Positions 13,028-21,054 of a DNA stretch of 26,297 nucleotides are shown in pieces. Position 1 is the stretch's first letter. Every line of letters begins with the position of its first letter. The notes below the pieces were generated by a model, which saw only the letters and a list, made by a program, of their open reading frames with translations, ran no database searches and was not told where the DNA came from. The translations under genes and the position numbers were made by a program. The DNA is from a virus, in the IMG/VR virus record IMGVR_UViG_3300042518_000627, positions 1 to 26,297 of that record, one strand, 5' to 3'.

Positions 13028-13045
13028 GCCCGCGACAGTGCGGGC
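13028..13045 (+). promoter_or_regulatory. Hairpin abutting the rusA start codon
   Basis: GCCCGC-GACAGT-GCGGGC forms a perfect 6-bp GC stem that ends on the base before ATG 13046. No Shine-Dalgarno sequence is visible. A TTGACA lies at 13021-13026, but no -10 follows at normal spacing. The hairpin occupies the ribosome-binding region and may reduce or regulate translation. Confidence 0.45.
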
Positions 13046-13444
13046 ATGGCGATCACGTTCACCGTGCCCGGTCAGCCGGTGCCGCAGCCGAGGCCTCGGG
13101 TCTCAACCCGTGGCGGCTTTGCTCGAGCCTACGTCCCGAGCCGGCATCCGGTGCATGAGTACCGCACGCTAATCGCAGCGGCAGCAAGGGACGCCGGACT
13201 CACTGACACCGGCGAGCCCCTGAATGTCGTCATTGACGCCGTCTTTCAGCGCCCGAAGTCGCACATGCGAAAGGCCGGCGTGAAGCCTGACGCCCCGAAG
13301 CTGCCGAGGCCCGACGTCGACAACATCGGCAAGGCAGTCCTAGACGCCCTCCAGGACGTGATGGGCGACGACACGAACGTCTTCCGCCTGGTCGTCGAGA
13401 AGTCCTACGGAGCGGAGGCACGCACAGTCGTGCGGATCTCGTGA
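13046..13444 (+). CDS. rusA: RusA-family Holliday junction resolvase
   Basis: The 132-residue endonuclease resolves four-way junctions late in phage recombination. The N-terminal FTVPGQPVPQPRPRVS is typical. The catalytic acidic cluster is seen as RPDVDNIGKAVLDAL (D90, D92, K96, D100) and MGDDT near 107. Length fits RusA (about 120-130). ATG 13046 is the only reasonable start, but it is blocked by a hairpin and lacks an RBS. The next gene overlaps its stop (GTGA). It probably cooperates with the upstream RecT. Confidence 0.88.
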   Translation: MAITFTVPGQPVPQPRPRVSTRGGFARAYVPSRHPVHEYRTLIAAAARDAGLTDTGEPLNVVIDAVFQRPKSHMRKAGVKPDAPKLPRPDVDNIGKAVLDALQDVMGDDTNVFRLVVEKSYGAEARTVVRIS

Positions 13445-14067
13445 ACGTCGCCATTGTCACGAGCGTGTCGGGCAACATCGCCGACATGGCGGCGCTCACC
13501 GTGCCGAACAAGCTGGAGTATTGCCTGCGGCACGGGTACACGCTCATCGCCGACAACATGCCCTACCAGGTCGCCGTGTCCAGGACGGACCTGCTGTGCC
13601 ACTACCTCAACAGGTTCGATTTGGTCTGGGCTCTCGACGCCGATGCCATCGTCACGAACATGGCGGTGTCGGTCCACGAGATGGAGTGCCTCGGACCTCA
13701 CGTCACGGTATGCGAGGAAGGCATCGTCGCTTGGAACCGCATCAACTGCGGAAGCGTCATCTGGCGAAACACGACCGAGTCGCGTGGCGTGCTGAACCGC
13801 ATCGCCGCAAGCCGGCCGGAGTGGGAGTCAATGCCGTGCCAGTGGCAGACGTGGATGGGCCTGCTCTCGCAAGCCAGGCCCGACATCGTGACCGTGGCTC
13901 CCTTGCGGGCGTTCAACTCATGTGTGTGGAACAGGCCAGCCAACGCCAGAGACGAGATCGGCGGCCACTGGGAGCCGGGTGACTTCGTGTACCACCCCTG
14001 CGGTGTCTACCCGATGTGCGAGCGGGTGAAGTGGATTCAGTCGGCCTTGCTCGAGGTGCGTCGATGA
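13441..14067 (+). CDS. Glycosyltransferase-like protein with DxD motif
   Basis: This 208-residue protein starts with NVAIVTSVSGNIADMAAL, a Rossmann-type beginning. It then has LEYCLRHGYTLIADN and the metal- and nucleotide-sugar-binding DLVWALDADAIVTN (DxD, near residue 70). A later CGSVIWRNT and HPCGVYP resemble the acceptor region of GT34-type galactosyl/mannosyltransferases. A GT-A enzyme is the best guess; the sugar and acceptor are unknown. It is coupled to rusA and to the next, also glycosyltransferase-like, gene. It might glycosylate virion proteins or host surface polymers. Confidence 0.7.
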   Translation: MNVAIVTSVSGNIADMAALTVPNKLEYCLRHGYTLIADNMPYQVAVSRTDLLCHYLNRFDLVWALDADAIVTNMAVSVHEMECLGPHVTVCEEGIVAWNRINCGSVIWRNTTESRGVLNRIAASRPEWESMPCQWQTWMGLLSQARPDIVTVAPLRAFNSCVWNRPANARDEIGGHWEPGDFVYHPCGVYPMCERVKWIQSALLEVRR

Positions 14068-14960
14068 TCGTCCCCGACCACTTGATTCATCCGCTCGAGT
14101 ATTTCGGGGCCGACTTCGTGCGGCACGTCGAGTTAGGCACGGCTGCATTCGCCGGATCCCGCGTGGCGTTCGTCGGCCTGGCCCGCAACTGCGGGACGCA
14201 CCTGAAGAACAATCTGGCTCGGCTCTGGGAGCTCACGGAGGGCTGCCTGGAGTGGCGGCTGCACGTCGAGACCAACGACAACGAGGACGACACCGACCAG
14301 GTGCTCATTGACTTCTGCAAGGCGCACCCGCAGGCGACGTTCCTCAGTCGCCGACTGAACCGGCAGCAGTTCACGACCGAGTTCGCCGGCCGCCGCACCG
14401 AGGCTTTGGCCGAGTACCGCACGGCGTGCCAGAAGTGGGTGCGGGAGAACGCCAGTGACGCCGACTATGTCGTGGCTGTCGACTGGGACTCCTGGGGCGG
14501 ATGGTCCCATGCGGGATTCCTGCACGGACTCGGCCGTCTGAGCGCCACCCCGCACGCCGCCGGCATGGCGAGTGTGTCGCTGATCCAATACCCGCAGCTG
14601 CAGATGGGCGAAGACCAGAAGCCGTCACTGGGTGTCGGGTGGGTGCATTACGACGCCTGGGCCCTGCGTCTGAATTCCGCATTCGACGACTACACCGCTG
14701 GCCTTGGCGGATGGAAACACCAGTGGATCCCGCCCGTCGGTTCGCCGCCGGTGCCCGTCGTCTCGGCGTTTGGCGGCATGTGTATCTACAAGACCCACGC
14801 CTACCTCGCCGGCACCTATGACGGCAGCGACTGCGAGCATGTGCCGTTTCATCGGACAATGGCAGAGCGGACGAAAGCAACGCTGTACCTCGACCCTGCG
14901 ATGCGGACGGTGATGCACTGGATGGAGCCAGGCGATGGCGGGAATCACGGCGACGATTAA
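14064..14960 (+). CDS. Second glycosyltransferase-like protein
   Basis: The 298-residue protein begins at the ATGA overlap. It contains AFVGLARNCGTHLKNNLARL, HVETNDNEDDTDQVL and, near residue 140, DADYVVAVDWDSWGGW, an Asp-rich strand end like the DxD of GT-A enzymes. The order recalls the CAP59/GT69 mannosyltransferase family. An FGGMCIYKTHAYL stretch near 240 may be the acceptor loop. Pairing with the preceding glycosyltransferase suggests the two act in one pathway. The family call is by eye, without alignment. Confidence 0.6.
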   Translation: MIVPDHLIHPLEYFGADFVRHVELGTAAFAGSRVAFVGLARNCGTHLKNNLARLWELTEGCLEWRLHVETNDNEDDTDQVLIDFCKAHPQATFLSRRLNRQQFTTEFAGRRTEALAEYRTACQKWVRENASDADYVVAVDWDSWGGWSHAGFLHGLGRLSATPHAAGMASVSLIQYPQLQMGEDQKPSLGVGWVHYDAWALRLNSAFDDYTAGLGGWKHQWIPPVGSPPVPVVSAFGGMCIYKTHAYLAGTYDGSDCEHVPFHRTMAERTKATLYLDPAMRTVMHWMEPGDGGNHGDD

Positions 14961-15282
14961 CGTCCAGACGCTGCGGGTCCAGTGGGCATCGCACTCGTCG
15001 ATGTTCGCTATCTGCTCGTATTGGACGATCACGAAAGACCAGCTGATCCGCCTTCGTGACGTCGTTCCGCTGCCCAAGCGGCACGACCGGCGGTTGCGGT
15101 TCAAGCCCGAGCGCCAGCGTGATCCGACGCAGAGGGAAATCGCCCAAGCCTGCCGCGAGATCCAAGCCCGATGGGACGAGCACACCAGGCACGAGCGGCT
15201 GGTGTCGAAGCCGCAGGGGTTCCAGCTGCGGCAGATTGAGACGCCCGACGAACTGCGGCAGTACGTCGAGGGCGACCAGTGA
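14935..15282 (+). CDS. Unknown protein with basic helical half
   Basis: The 115-residue protein overlaps the preceding gene by 26 bp. The N-terminus is beta-like (AGITATINVQTLRVQW). The middle is very basic (KRHDRRLRFKPERQRDPTQR), followed by a charged helix (EIAQACREIQARWDEHTRHE). It ends with DELRQYVEGDQ. No family recognised; the basic helices might bind nucleic acid. Confidence 0.6.
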   Translation: MAGITATINVQTLRVQWASHSSMFAICSYWTITKDQLIRLRDVVPLPKRHDRRLRFKPERQRDPTQREIAQACREIQARWDEHTRHERLVSKPQGFQLRQIETPDELRQYVEGDQ

Positions 15283-15539
15283 GCGACTTCGGCACGCACG
15301 TCATCGGGAAGATCGTCATCGACTTCTCGCAGAAATACGCCAGCGTCTACATCTGCGACGGCGAGGGGAAGGTCCGCGACTCGGACCACTTCCGGTTCCC
15401 CTATGAGCTGACGCGGAAGGACGTCGTGTCCGAGGTCAACGACATGTACGCGATGGTCTACGACTGGTTAAACGACACGCTGAACGACGATTCGGATGAG
15501 GCTGCAAGGGAAGGCGATCCCCCTGCGACAACGGACTAG
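15279..15539 (+). CDS. Small unknown acidic protein
   Basis: This 86-residue protein starts at GTG 15279 in a GTGA overlap. It is acidic, especially at the end (DTLNDDSDEAAREGD), with a probable beta sheet early (HVIGKIVIDFSQKYASVYIC). No domain is recognised. It is kept because of overlap coupling and normal codon bias. Confidence 0.6.
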   Translation: MSDFGTHVIGKIVIDFSQKYASVYICDGEGKVRDSDHFRFPYELTRKDVVSEVNDMYAMVYDWLNDTLNDDSDEAAREGDPPATTD

Positions 15540-15555
15540 ACGCAGGAGGTACGCC

Positions 15556-15861
15556 ATGCCGGCCTTTGAAATGACGCCCGAGGAAGTCGGGCAGTACGGT
15601 GCGAGCCTCTCGATCTGGGAGAAGCTGCTGCTGATCCAGGCGTGGTCTCCGCTCCTGGCCTACGGGCAGCGGTTCATGGCCGCGTCCGATCCGTTCGCCA
15701 AGGCCGTCATCGTCTCGGAGTGTGCGGAATGGCTCGCAAGCAAGACGGACAGCGGCCTCGACAACGAACTGGTAAAGCATCTCGCCGACGTGCTGAAAAC
15801 GCCGCAGGGCGAAGCCCTCGTCCGGTGGGCCGTCAGCAAGGCCGAAGGACGCCGAGCGTGA
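15556..15861 (+). CDS. Small unknown helical protein
   Basis: This 101-residue protein begins at ATG 15556, with a canonical AGGAGGT 6 bases upstream, better than the in-frame TTG upstream. It is helical throughout (IWEKLLLIQAWSPLLAYGQR, KAVIVSECAEWLASKT, VKHLADVLKTPQGEALVRW). It may be a structural, membrane-associated or nucleic-acid protein. Coupled by GTGA to the next gene. Confidence 0.65.
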   Translation: MPAFEMTPEEVGQYGASLSIWEKLLLIQAWSPLLAYGQRFMAASDPFAKAVIVSECAEWLASKTDSGLDNELVKHLADVLKTPQGEALVRWAVSKAEGRRA

Positions 15862-16466
15862 ACACCGATGACGTTCTTCGCATCGCTGCCGCGTCTACTG
15901 CGGTTGCTTTACTCCTTGCTCCCTACTGGCGGCAAGTCGCAGCCGCCAGCCACCGTGCGGTGGAAGCCGCAATACAAAGGGCCGGCACCCTTGCCAGGGT
16001 CGCCGCCGCGGCCCTCCTGATCGCTGCCGCCTGGGGCAAGGTGCCGCTGCCGCGGTGGCCGCAGGCGGCTGTCGCACCCGTGTCCGTCGAGACGCCGAGC
16101 GTTGAGATGCAAGCTCTTGTCGCCCCGATTGCCGAAGCCATGCGGAACGTGTCGCCCGTGGACCGTGCTCTGTGGGCCGAGACGTGGACGAAGGCGGCAA
16201 CCGTCGTGGCCGGCGACGCCGTGACCGTCGAGGTGGCGTTCACTGACACGCGGAGTCTGCGGGCGTTCACCGCCTTGGCCCTCGACATCGCATGGCGGCG
16301 GATCGGCCGGCACCAGCCGGGCGGCAACGAATCGCTCAGGACGGCCCTGGAGGCCGCCTACGGGCAGGCAATCGGCGCGACCGTGATTCCGGTCACGCCA
16401 GACCTGCGAGCCCGCTATGTGGAGTTTGCGAAGGCCGTGGCGTGGGCCGGCGTCGGCAAGGGGTGA
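15858..16466 (+). CDS. Membrane-anchored unknown protein
   Basis: Residues 6-24 (VLRIAAASTAVALLLAPYW) and 48-63 (RVAAAALLIAAAWGKV) of this 202-residue protein are probable membrane helices. The rest is soluble, Ala-rich and helical (IAEAMRNVSPVDRALWAETW, SLRAFTALALDIAWRRIG). It starts at GTG in a GTGA overlap. Its location just before the papain-like peptidase suggests the lysis or cell-envelope module, but its role is open. Confidence 0.6.
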   Translation: MNTDDVLRIAAASTAVALLLAPYWRQVAAASHRAVEAAIQRAGTLARVAAAALLIAAAWGKVPLPRWPQAAVAPVSVETPSVEMQALVAPIAEAMRNVSPVDRALWAETWTKAATVVAGDAVTVEVAFTDTRSLRAFTALALDIAWRRIGRHQPGGNESLRTALEAAYGQAIGATVIPVTPDLRARYVEFAKAVAWAGVGKG

Positions 16467-16469
16467 CCG

Positions 16470-17384
16470 ATGGCCGACTTCCTGCCACTGATGGGCTACG
16501 TGCCGGATCGGGCCGGCACCGAGCGTTTCCTGTCGTCGTTGCCAAAGCCGACGCTCGCCGAAGCCGGGCCTGACCTCGCACTCGACACGTCCCGCGACGT
16601 GTTTCTCGGTTCGGCACTCCTGAAGTGCGAGCCCGGCTGGAAGCGTGGAGCCCAGAAGATCGGGTCGTGTGTCGGCTGGGGCTGGGCTCTCTCCTGCGAC
16701 ATCCTCGCGGCGTGCGACATCCACCTTCGCAACGAGCCGGAGGTCTACGGCGGCCGGGTGCTCGAGGCCAGCGTCTACGCCTTCTCCCGTGTCGAGGTTC
16801 GGGGCCAGCGGAACCTCGGCGGCGACGGCTCTTACGGCGGCGCGGCTGCGAAGGCCGTGACGAAGTACGGCACGCTCCACTACGGCATCGACTACGGCGG
16901 GGAGACGTTCAACGACAACAGCGGACCGAGAGAGAAGGAATGGGGCCGCGACGGCGTGCCTGACCGCCTGGAGAAGTACGCCGCGAACCACAAGGTCTCA
17001 ACGGTCGCCCTCGTCACGACATTCGAGGACGCCGCGAAGGCGATCCAGAACGGTTACCCCGTGGCCGTCTGCTCAATGCAGGGCTTCTCCATGACCCAGC
17101 GTGAGGGCTACCTGTCGCCGATGGGCCAGTGGGCTCACTGCATGATGTTCGCGGGCGTGAAGTGGAAGCCCTACCCGGCCCTGCTCTGCGTCAACAGCTG
17201 GGGCGAGTGCTACTCGGGCGACGTCGACAAGACGCTGCCCCCGCAGTTCCAGCGGTCTTCGGGGTGGGTGCGGTCGGAGACCTGCACTCGGATGCTCAAA
17301 GGAGAAGACTCGTTTGCCCTCTCGGGCTACTCGGGGTTCGCCCCCCGCACGATGCCCGACAACTGGCTGGAGGGCATCCTGTGA
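16470..17384 (+). CDS. Papain-fold (C1A) cysteine peptidase
   Basis: The 304-residue protein has the papain core. It shows QKIGSCVGWGWALSC with Cys67 and an upstream Gln62, GGDGSYGGAAAKAV, and QNGYPVAVCS, a match to the PVAV strand. QWAHCMMFAGV supplies His223, and LCVNSWGECY the conserved Asn242-Ser-Trp-Gly. The active site is intact. No signal peptide or propeptide is visible. In phages C1A peptidases are rare. Its place before lipoprotein and holin-like genes suggests cell-wall or envelope lysis. Processing of virion proteins or attack on host proteins are alternatives. Confidence 0.85.
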   Translation: MADFLPLMGYVPDRAGTERFLSSLPKPTLAEAGPDLALDTSRDVFLGSALLKCEPGWKRGAQKIGSCVGWGWALSCDILAACDIHLRNEPEVYGGRVLEASVYAFSRVEVRGQRNLGGDGSYGGAAAKAVTKYGTLHYGIDYGGETFNDNSGPREKEWGRDGVPDRLEKYAANHKVSTVALVTTFEDAAKAIQNGYPVAVCSMQGFSMTQREGYLSPMGQWAHCMMFAGVKWKPYPALLCVNSWGECYSGDVDKTLPPQFQRSSGWVRSETCTRMLKGEDSFALSGYSGFAPRTMPDNWLEGIL

Positions 17385-17653
17385 GGTGGCTCATTTGCTT
17401 CTGTGTCGTGTTCGTCGGCTGCGTCGCCTCATTGCCGGGCGACCACGGCGTGACTGCTGACCTCGCCTGCGAGACGGCACGCATGGTGGTCAAGCTGCGG
17501 CACGAGATCGCCCCGGCCCCGAAATCGGACAAGTGCGAGAACTGCGACGGCACGGGCAAGCTCGGAGACGGGCGGATCGTCACCGTCTGCCCCATCTGCA
17601 AAGGCACCGGCAAGGCCGTCAAGAGCGTCTGCGTCGAGGGGTGCAAGCCGTGA
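17381..17653 (+). CDS. Cys-rich small lipoprotein with DnaJ-type zinc motif
   Basis: This 90-residue protein starts with a short hydrophobic signal ending in FVGC, a lipobox-like cleavage site. Residues 52-79 hold two Cys-x2-Cys-x-GTG repeats (CENCDGTG, CPICKGTG), the pattern of the DnaJ zinc centre. Start GTG 17381 lies in a GTGA overlap with the peptidase. A zinc-binding lipoprotein could be an Rz1-like spanin piece or an immunity-type protein, but family assignment is unclear. Confidence 0.6.
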   Translation: MRWLICFCVVFVGCVASLPGDHGVTADLACETARMVVKLRHEIAPAPKSDKCENCDGTGKLGDGRIVTVCPICKGTGKAVKSVCVEGCKP

Positions 17654-18012
17654 CCCTCACCGACCTCCAATCCCAGTGCTGGGCCGCACTCCCGCCGCTC
17701 CGCAAGCGGCTTGTGGGCCGCGAGACGGTCGACGACATCGTTGAGCTCGCCGTGCAGAACTGGGAGGGCGAATATCTCAACGCCTGCCAGGACAACGCAC
17801 AGCGGCAGGTCTACGTCTCGGCGCTGCTCGGCCACATCAAGCGATGCCACCAGGTCGCCAGCGGCAAGGACGCCACGGAATACGGGTTCCTCTGGGTGAT
17901 CCTCCTGCAAGCCGTCGCGGTCGCTGCCGTACAGTGGCTTGTGAAGTGGTGGCTGGACCGCAGGGCGAACCGGGCACTGATGACCGTCTGGCACCATGAG
18001 TTGACGCGATGA
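17650..18012 (+). CDS. Small single-span membrane protein
   Basis: This 120-residue protein has a soluble helical N-terminus (TDLQSQCWAALPPLRKRLVG, DDIVELAVQNWEGEYL). A strongly hydrophobic segment follows near residues 81-105 (GFLWVILLQAVAVAAVQWLV). It ends in a basic cytoplasmic-like tail (KWWLDRRANRA). GTG start in a GTGA overlap. It may be a spanin, antiholin or membrane adapter of the lysis module. Confidence 0.6.
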   Translation: MTLTDLQSQCWAALPPLRKRLVGRETVDDIVELAVQNWEGEYLNACQDNAQRQVYVSALLGHIKRCHQVASGKDATEYGFLWVILLQAVAVAAVQWLVKWWLDRRANRALMTVWHHELTR

Positions 18013-18251
18013 CACGAGAGGAAATCGGCGGGACGTTTGCCAGCATCATGGAGCGCTGGGGTTTTCCAGTGCTCGTCGCGGCTGCATGTGGCTACGTTTT
18101 GAGAGCCGATGTCCTTTTACCGCTCGTTGAGGAACACAGGGCCTTCGTGAAACAACTGGGCGAGACGCAACGCGAGATCAGCCAAGCCATCACCGAGCAG
18201 ACGCGGCTGCTCTATGCGTTGCAGCCACGGGCGACCGTCGAGAAGGAATAG
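18009..18251 (+). CDS. Holin-like small membrane protein
   Basis: The 80-residue protein has one or two hydrophobic stretches between residues 18 and 40 (WGFPVLVAAACGYVLRADVL) and a charged helical C-terminus (EEHRAFVKQLGETQREISQA). Length, topology and position after peptidase and spanin-like genes fit a holin or related membrane protein. Starts with ATGA overlap. Holins cannot be confirmed from sequence alone. Confidence 0.6.
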   Translation: MTREEIGGTFASIMERWGFPVLVAAACGYVLRADVLLPLVEEHRAFVKQLGETQREISQAITEQTRLLYALQPRATVEKE

Positions 18252-18254
18252 GCC

Positions 18255-18950
18255 ATGCCGATGGACCCACGACTGATGCGGCCGAAGCGGCGTGCGGCCG
18301 GCGATCCGTATTGGGCCAATGTCGCACTGCTGCTGCACTTCGACGGCCCGTCGTTCGTGGACTCGTCGTCCAACAACCTGACGGTGACGGCGAACGGCGT
18401 CACACAGACGACGGCGCAGAGCAAGTTCGGAGGCAAGAGCGGCCACTTCGAAGGCAGCGAAAGTCTCGCCGTGCCGGCTGGCAGCGACTTCGCCTATGGC
18501 ACGGGAGACTTCACGATCGAGGCGTGGATCTACCGCACAAGCACGTCAGGCGACACGACGGTCTTTTCGCAGACCGAGTCTGGCACGAACTATGTTTTAT
18601 TTGGCGTCAATAGCTCCAGCAAAGTGGTTTTTATTGGCACGGACTCTGGCGGCGGTGACGCGATTGAAGGCCCTGCCGGAAATCTTGTCGCCGCCAATAC
18701 ATGGCACCACGTTGCCGTTGTGCGGGCTTCTGGCGACGTGACGGTCTACTGCGACGGCGTCGGCGGCACGGCGACAGAGAACACGATGGACTTCGACGAC
18801 ACGACGTGGGTGCCGACGGTCGGCAGTTACACACACTCAAGCGACGACTCTTTCGTCGGCTACATCGACGAACTCCGCGTCACCAAGGGCGTCGCCCGCT
18901 ACACCGGCGAGAGCTTCCCGGTTCCCACCGCACCATTCCCGAACGGGTGA
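18255..18950 (+). CDS. LamG-like (concanavalin A fold) virion protein
   Basis: The 231-residue protein matches the laminin-G-like jelly-roll: NVALLLHFDGPSFVDSS at about residues 22-38, GDFTIEAWIYR at 86-96, ANTWHHVAVVRASG near 148-161 and VGYIDELRVTKGVARYTG at 201-218. This domain is common at the tips of phage fibres and binds carbohydrate. The short N-terminus is basic. It begins a run of likely receptor-binding or fibre genes. Confidence 0.8.
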   Translation: MPMDPRLMRPKRRAAGDPYWANVALLLHFDGPSFVDSSSNNLTVTANGVTQTTAQSKFGGKSGHFEGSESLAVPAGSDFAYGTGDFTIEAWIYRTSTSGDTTVFSQTESGTNYVLFGVNSSSKVVFIGTDSGGGDAIEGPAGNLVAANTWHHVAVVRASGDVTVYCDGVGGTATENTMDFDDTTWVPTVGSYTHSSDDSFVGYIDELRVTKGVARYTGESFPVPTAPFPNG

Positions 18951-18953
18951 CGT

Positions 18954-19268
18954 ATGCCATCGTATGACCAGACACCTGGATCGCTGAATTTGTCGTTCGC
19001 ACGCTCCGACGACTTCTCGGCGCTCATCGACTTCTCAATCTCAATGTCGGGGTACACCGTCACCGCCGGCATGACCTCGCTCGTCACGGGCTCGGAGGTG
19101 CAGCCGCTCACCGTGTCTTTCGTCTCGGCGACCGCCGGGCAGGTCAGCGTGTCGCTGACCGACACGCAGACGGCCGCCCTTGCCCGTGGCACCTACGGGT
19201 GGCGCATGACGTGGGTTGAGAGCAACGCCACTCGCACGGCCCTCACCGGATTCGTGGAGGTGCTGTAG
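18954..19268 (+). CDS. Beta-rich virion-type small protein
   Basis: This 104-residue protein looks like a single beta sandwich, with alternating Thr/Ser/Val strands (YTVTAGMTSLVTGSE, PLTVSFVSATAGQVSVSL). It ends with ARGTYGWRMTWVESNAT and GFVEVL, a pattern seen in BppU-like or baseplate/fibre N-terminal modules. It sits between LamG and collagen-like fibre genes, and its stop overlaps the next start (TAGTG). Confidence 0.6.
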   Translation: MPSYDQTPGSLNLSFARSDDFSALIDFSISMSGYTVTAGMTSLVTGSEVQPLTVSFVSATAGQVSVSLTDTQTAALARGTYGWRMTWVESNATRTALTGFVEVL

Positions 19269-19975
19269 TGACGATTCAAGCGAACGTCAGCGGCGGGCAG
19301 CAGATCACGGCGACCGTCGGCGAGACGCAGATCGACGTGAGCGTCAGCGGTGGCGTGGGGCCTGCCGGGCCTGCCGGGAGCGTCGGTCCGCAGGGGCCGG
19401 CCGGGCCGCAGGGAGCGCAGGGGCCGGCGGGAGCAGCCGGCACGACGGACTACACGCAGCTGACGAACGTGCCGAGCACGTTTACGCCGGCTGCACATAA
19501 CCAGGCGTGGTCGACGATCACCTCGACGCCGACGACGCTCTCCGGCTACGGCATCACCGACGCCGTCGCGTCCAGCGACTCGCGGCTCACTGACGCGAGG
19601 ACGCCCACGGCGCACGTCCACTCTGGGGCCGACATTACAAGCGGCACCGTCGCTGCCGCTCGCCTCCCCGTCGTCCTCGAGCAGACGCACACGGTGGGCA
19701 ACAGCGGCACCTCTACGACGCTGGCCTTGACCACCGGCTCCGTGCAGACGGTCACGCTCAACGGCAACTGCACCTTCACCATGCCTACCGCGACAGCTGG
19801 GGCTTCGATCACGCTGATCCTCACGCAGGGCGGCACCAACACGGCGACGTTTACCGGCGTCCTATGGCCTGGCGGGACCGCCCCAACGATCACGGCGACG
19901 GCGAACAAAGTGGACGTCCTAGTCTTCGTCAGCAACGGCACTTCGTGGTTCGGTACGGCCTCGCAGAATCACTAA
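19268..19975 (+). CDS. Collagen-repeat tail-fibre-like protein
   Basis: The 235-residue protein has an N-terminal beta part, then about 10 Gly-x-y triplets (GPAGPAGSVGPQGPAGPQG and on, about residues 31-60), a collagen-like trimeric stalk. A fibre segment with repeated TPTTLSGYGITDAVASSDS and HVHSGADITSGTVAAAR follows. The last 90 residues (VTLNGNCTFTMPTATAG, LVFVSNGTSWFG) are a typical C-terminal phage tail-fibre beta domain. It probably forms a trimeric side fibre binding the host surface. Confidence 0.78.
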   Translation: MTIQANVSGGQQITATVGETQIDVSVSGGVGPAGPAGSVGPQGPAGPQGAQGPAGAAGTTDYTQLTNVPSTFTPAAHNQAWSTITSTPTTLSGYGITDAVASSDSRLTDARTPTAHVHSGADITSGTVAAARLPVVLEQTHTVGNSGTSTTLALTTGSVQTVTLNGNCTFTMPTATAGASITLILTQGGTNTATFTGVLWPGGTAPTITATANKVDVLVFVSNGTSWFGTASQNH

Positions 19976-20814
19976 TGCTCGCAGGAAAGATCGGATTTTT
20001 CCGCGCACCGGCAACGCCCGCCGCCACGGCTGTCGACGGCAGCAACAACACCATCTCGCCGGTGGACTACACGGCGGACGGCGTCCAGTGGCGAGCGTTT
20101 ATCTTTAACACTAGCGGCACGCTCACGTTCTCTCGCGGCGGGGAAGTCGAGTATCTCATCGCAGCCGGCGGTGGTGGTGGTGGCTCGCACTTTGCCGGTG
20201 GCGGCGGCGCTGGTGGTTTGCGTACTGGCAGCGCCACCGTGATCGCACAGGGCTACGCCGTTACGGTGGGCGCTGGAGGCTCCGGGGCGGCCTGGAATGG
20301 CACGTTCGGTGTGCAGGGCGGCGACGGCAATAGCTCATCCGCACTGAGCATCTCGGCGACCGGCGGCGGTGGTGGCGGTGCGAGAGGTCTGTCCAACCAG
20401 CAGCAACCGGGCCGGTCTGGCGGGTCTGGCGGCGGCGGCGGAAACAATCCATCGGCGGCCACTTCGGCGGGCAGCGGAACATCAGGGCAGGGCAACAGTG
20501 GCGGCACCGGATTCGACTCGGGCGGTAACTCTGCTGGTGGTGGTGGTGGCGGCGCTGGCGGTGCTGGCGGCAACGCTGCCAGTGCGGCCGGAGGAGCGCG
20601 TGGCGCTGGGTCGTCGTCCTCCATTTCTGGCACGGCGACAACCTATTGCCAGGGTGGCGGCGGCTCGTCGTCTGGAACTGCTGGGATTGGCGGCGGTGCC
20701 TCGAGTGGGCGAGGCGGGACCGCGAACAGAGGAGGCGGTGGTGCTGGCGGAAACAGTAGCGTCACCGGCGGCGCTGGTGGGAGTGGCGTCGTTGTAGTGC
20801 GATTTCGGAGGTAG
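19975..20814 (+). CDS. Glycine-rich virion protein
   Basis: The 279-residue protein has a globular start (LAGKIGFFRAPATPAATAVD). Then VEYLIAAGGGGGGSHFAGG and many short Gly/Ser/Ala repeats follow up to GGAGGSGVVVVRFRR. This pattern is the glycine-rich domain of phage adhesion tips, whose polyglycine-II sandwiches bind receptors. The reading frame is open and the low-complexity DNA (20160-20790) is GGN-rich, so sequencing errors are more likely here. Starts in a TAATG overlap. Confidence 0.75.
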   Translation: MLAGKIGFFRAPATPAATAVDGSNNTISPVDYTADGVQWRAFIFNTSGTLTFSRGGEVEYLIAAGGGGGGSHFAGGGGAGGLRTGSATVIAQGYAVTVGAGGSGAAWNGTFGVQGGDGNSSSALSISATGGGGGGARGLSNQQQPGRSGGSGGGGGNNPSAATSAGSGTSGQGNSGGTGFDSGGNSAGGGGGGAGGAGGNAASAAGGARGAGSSSSISGTATTYCQGGGGSSSGTAGIGGGASSGRGGTANRGGGGAGGNSSVTGGAGGSGVVVVRFRR

Positions 20815-21002
20815 TGATGGAGAGGTTTTGTGTGCAGATCGTGGAGGGCGTCGTTGCTCGCGTCATAGTCTGCGACAGTGCCGAGTGGGCAGCCACCACG
20901 CACGGTGGCGAGTGGGTGGAGACGGACACGCTGCCGGGGATCGGCTGGGTTTACATGGACGGCGAGATTGTTCCGCCGCCCGACGAGGCAGGGACTGCGT
21001 GA
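20814..21002 (+). CDS. Small protein after the glycine-rich gene
   Basis: This 62-residue protein starts at GTG 20814 (overlapping TAG) or more likely ATG 20817. It is acidic and compact (RFCVQIVEGVVARVIVCD, DTLPGIGWVYMDGEIVPPP). Short proteins of this look follow fibre genes in phages and may assist assembly. Function not assignable. Confidence 0.55.
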   Translation: MMERFCVQIVEGVVARVIVCDSAEWAATTHGGEWVETDTLPGIGWVYMDGEIVPPPDEAGTA

Positions 21003-21054
21003 CCTGCAAGGGATACGCCCTGCTGGGCTACACCACACACACAGGAGACCACGC

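Noticed and set aside
20253-20641. Proline-rich or Arg/His-rich minus-strand ORFs opposite the glycine-rich gene
   Set aside because: Frame shadows of GGN-rich coding DNA; no RBS or domain.
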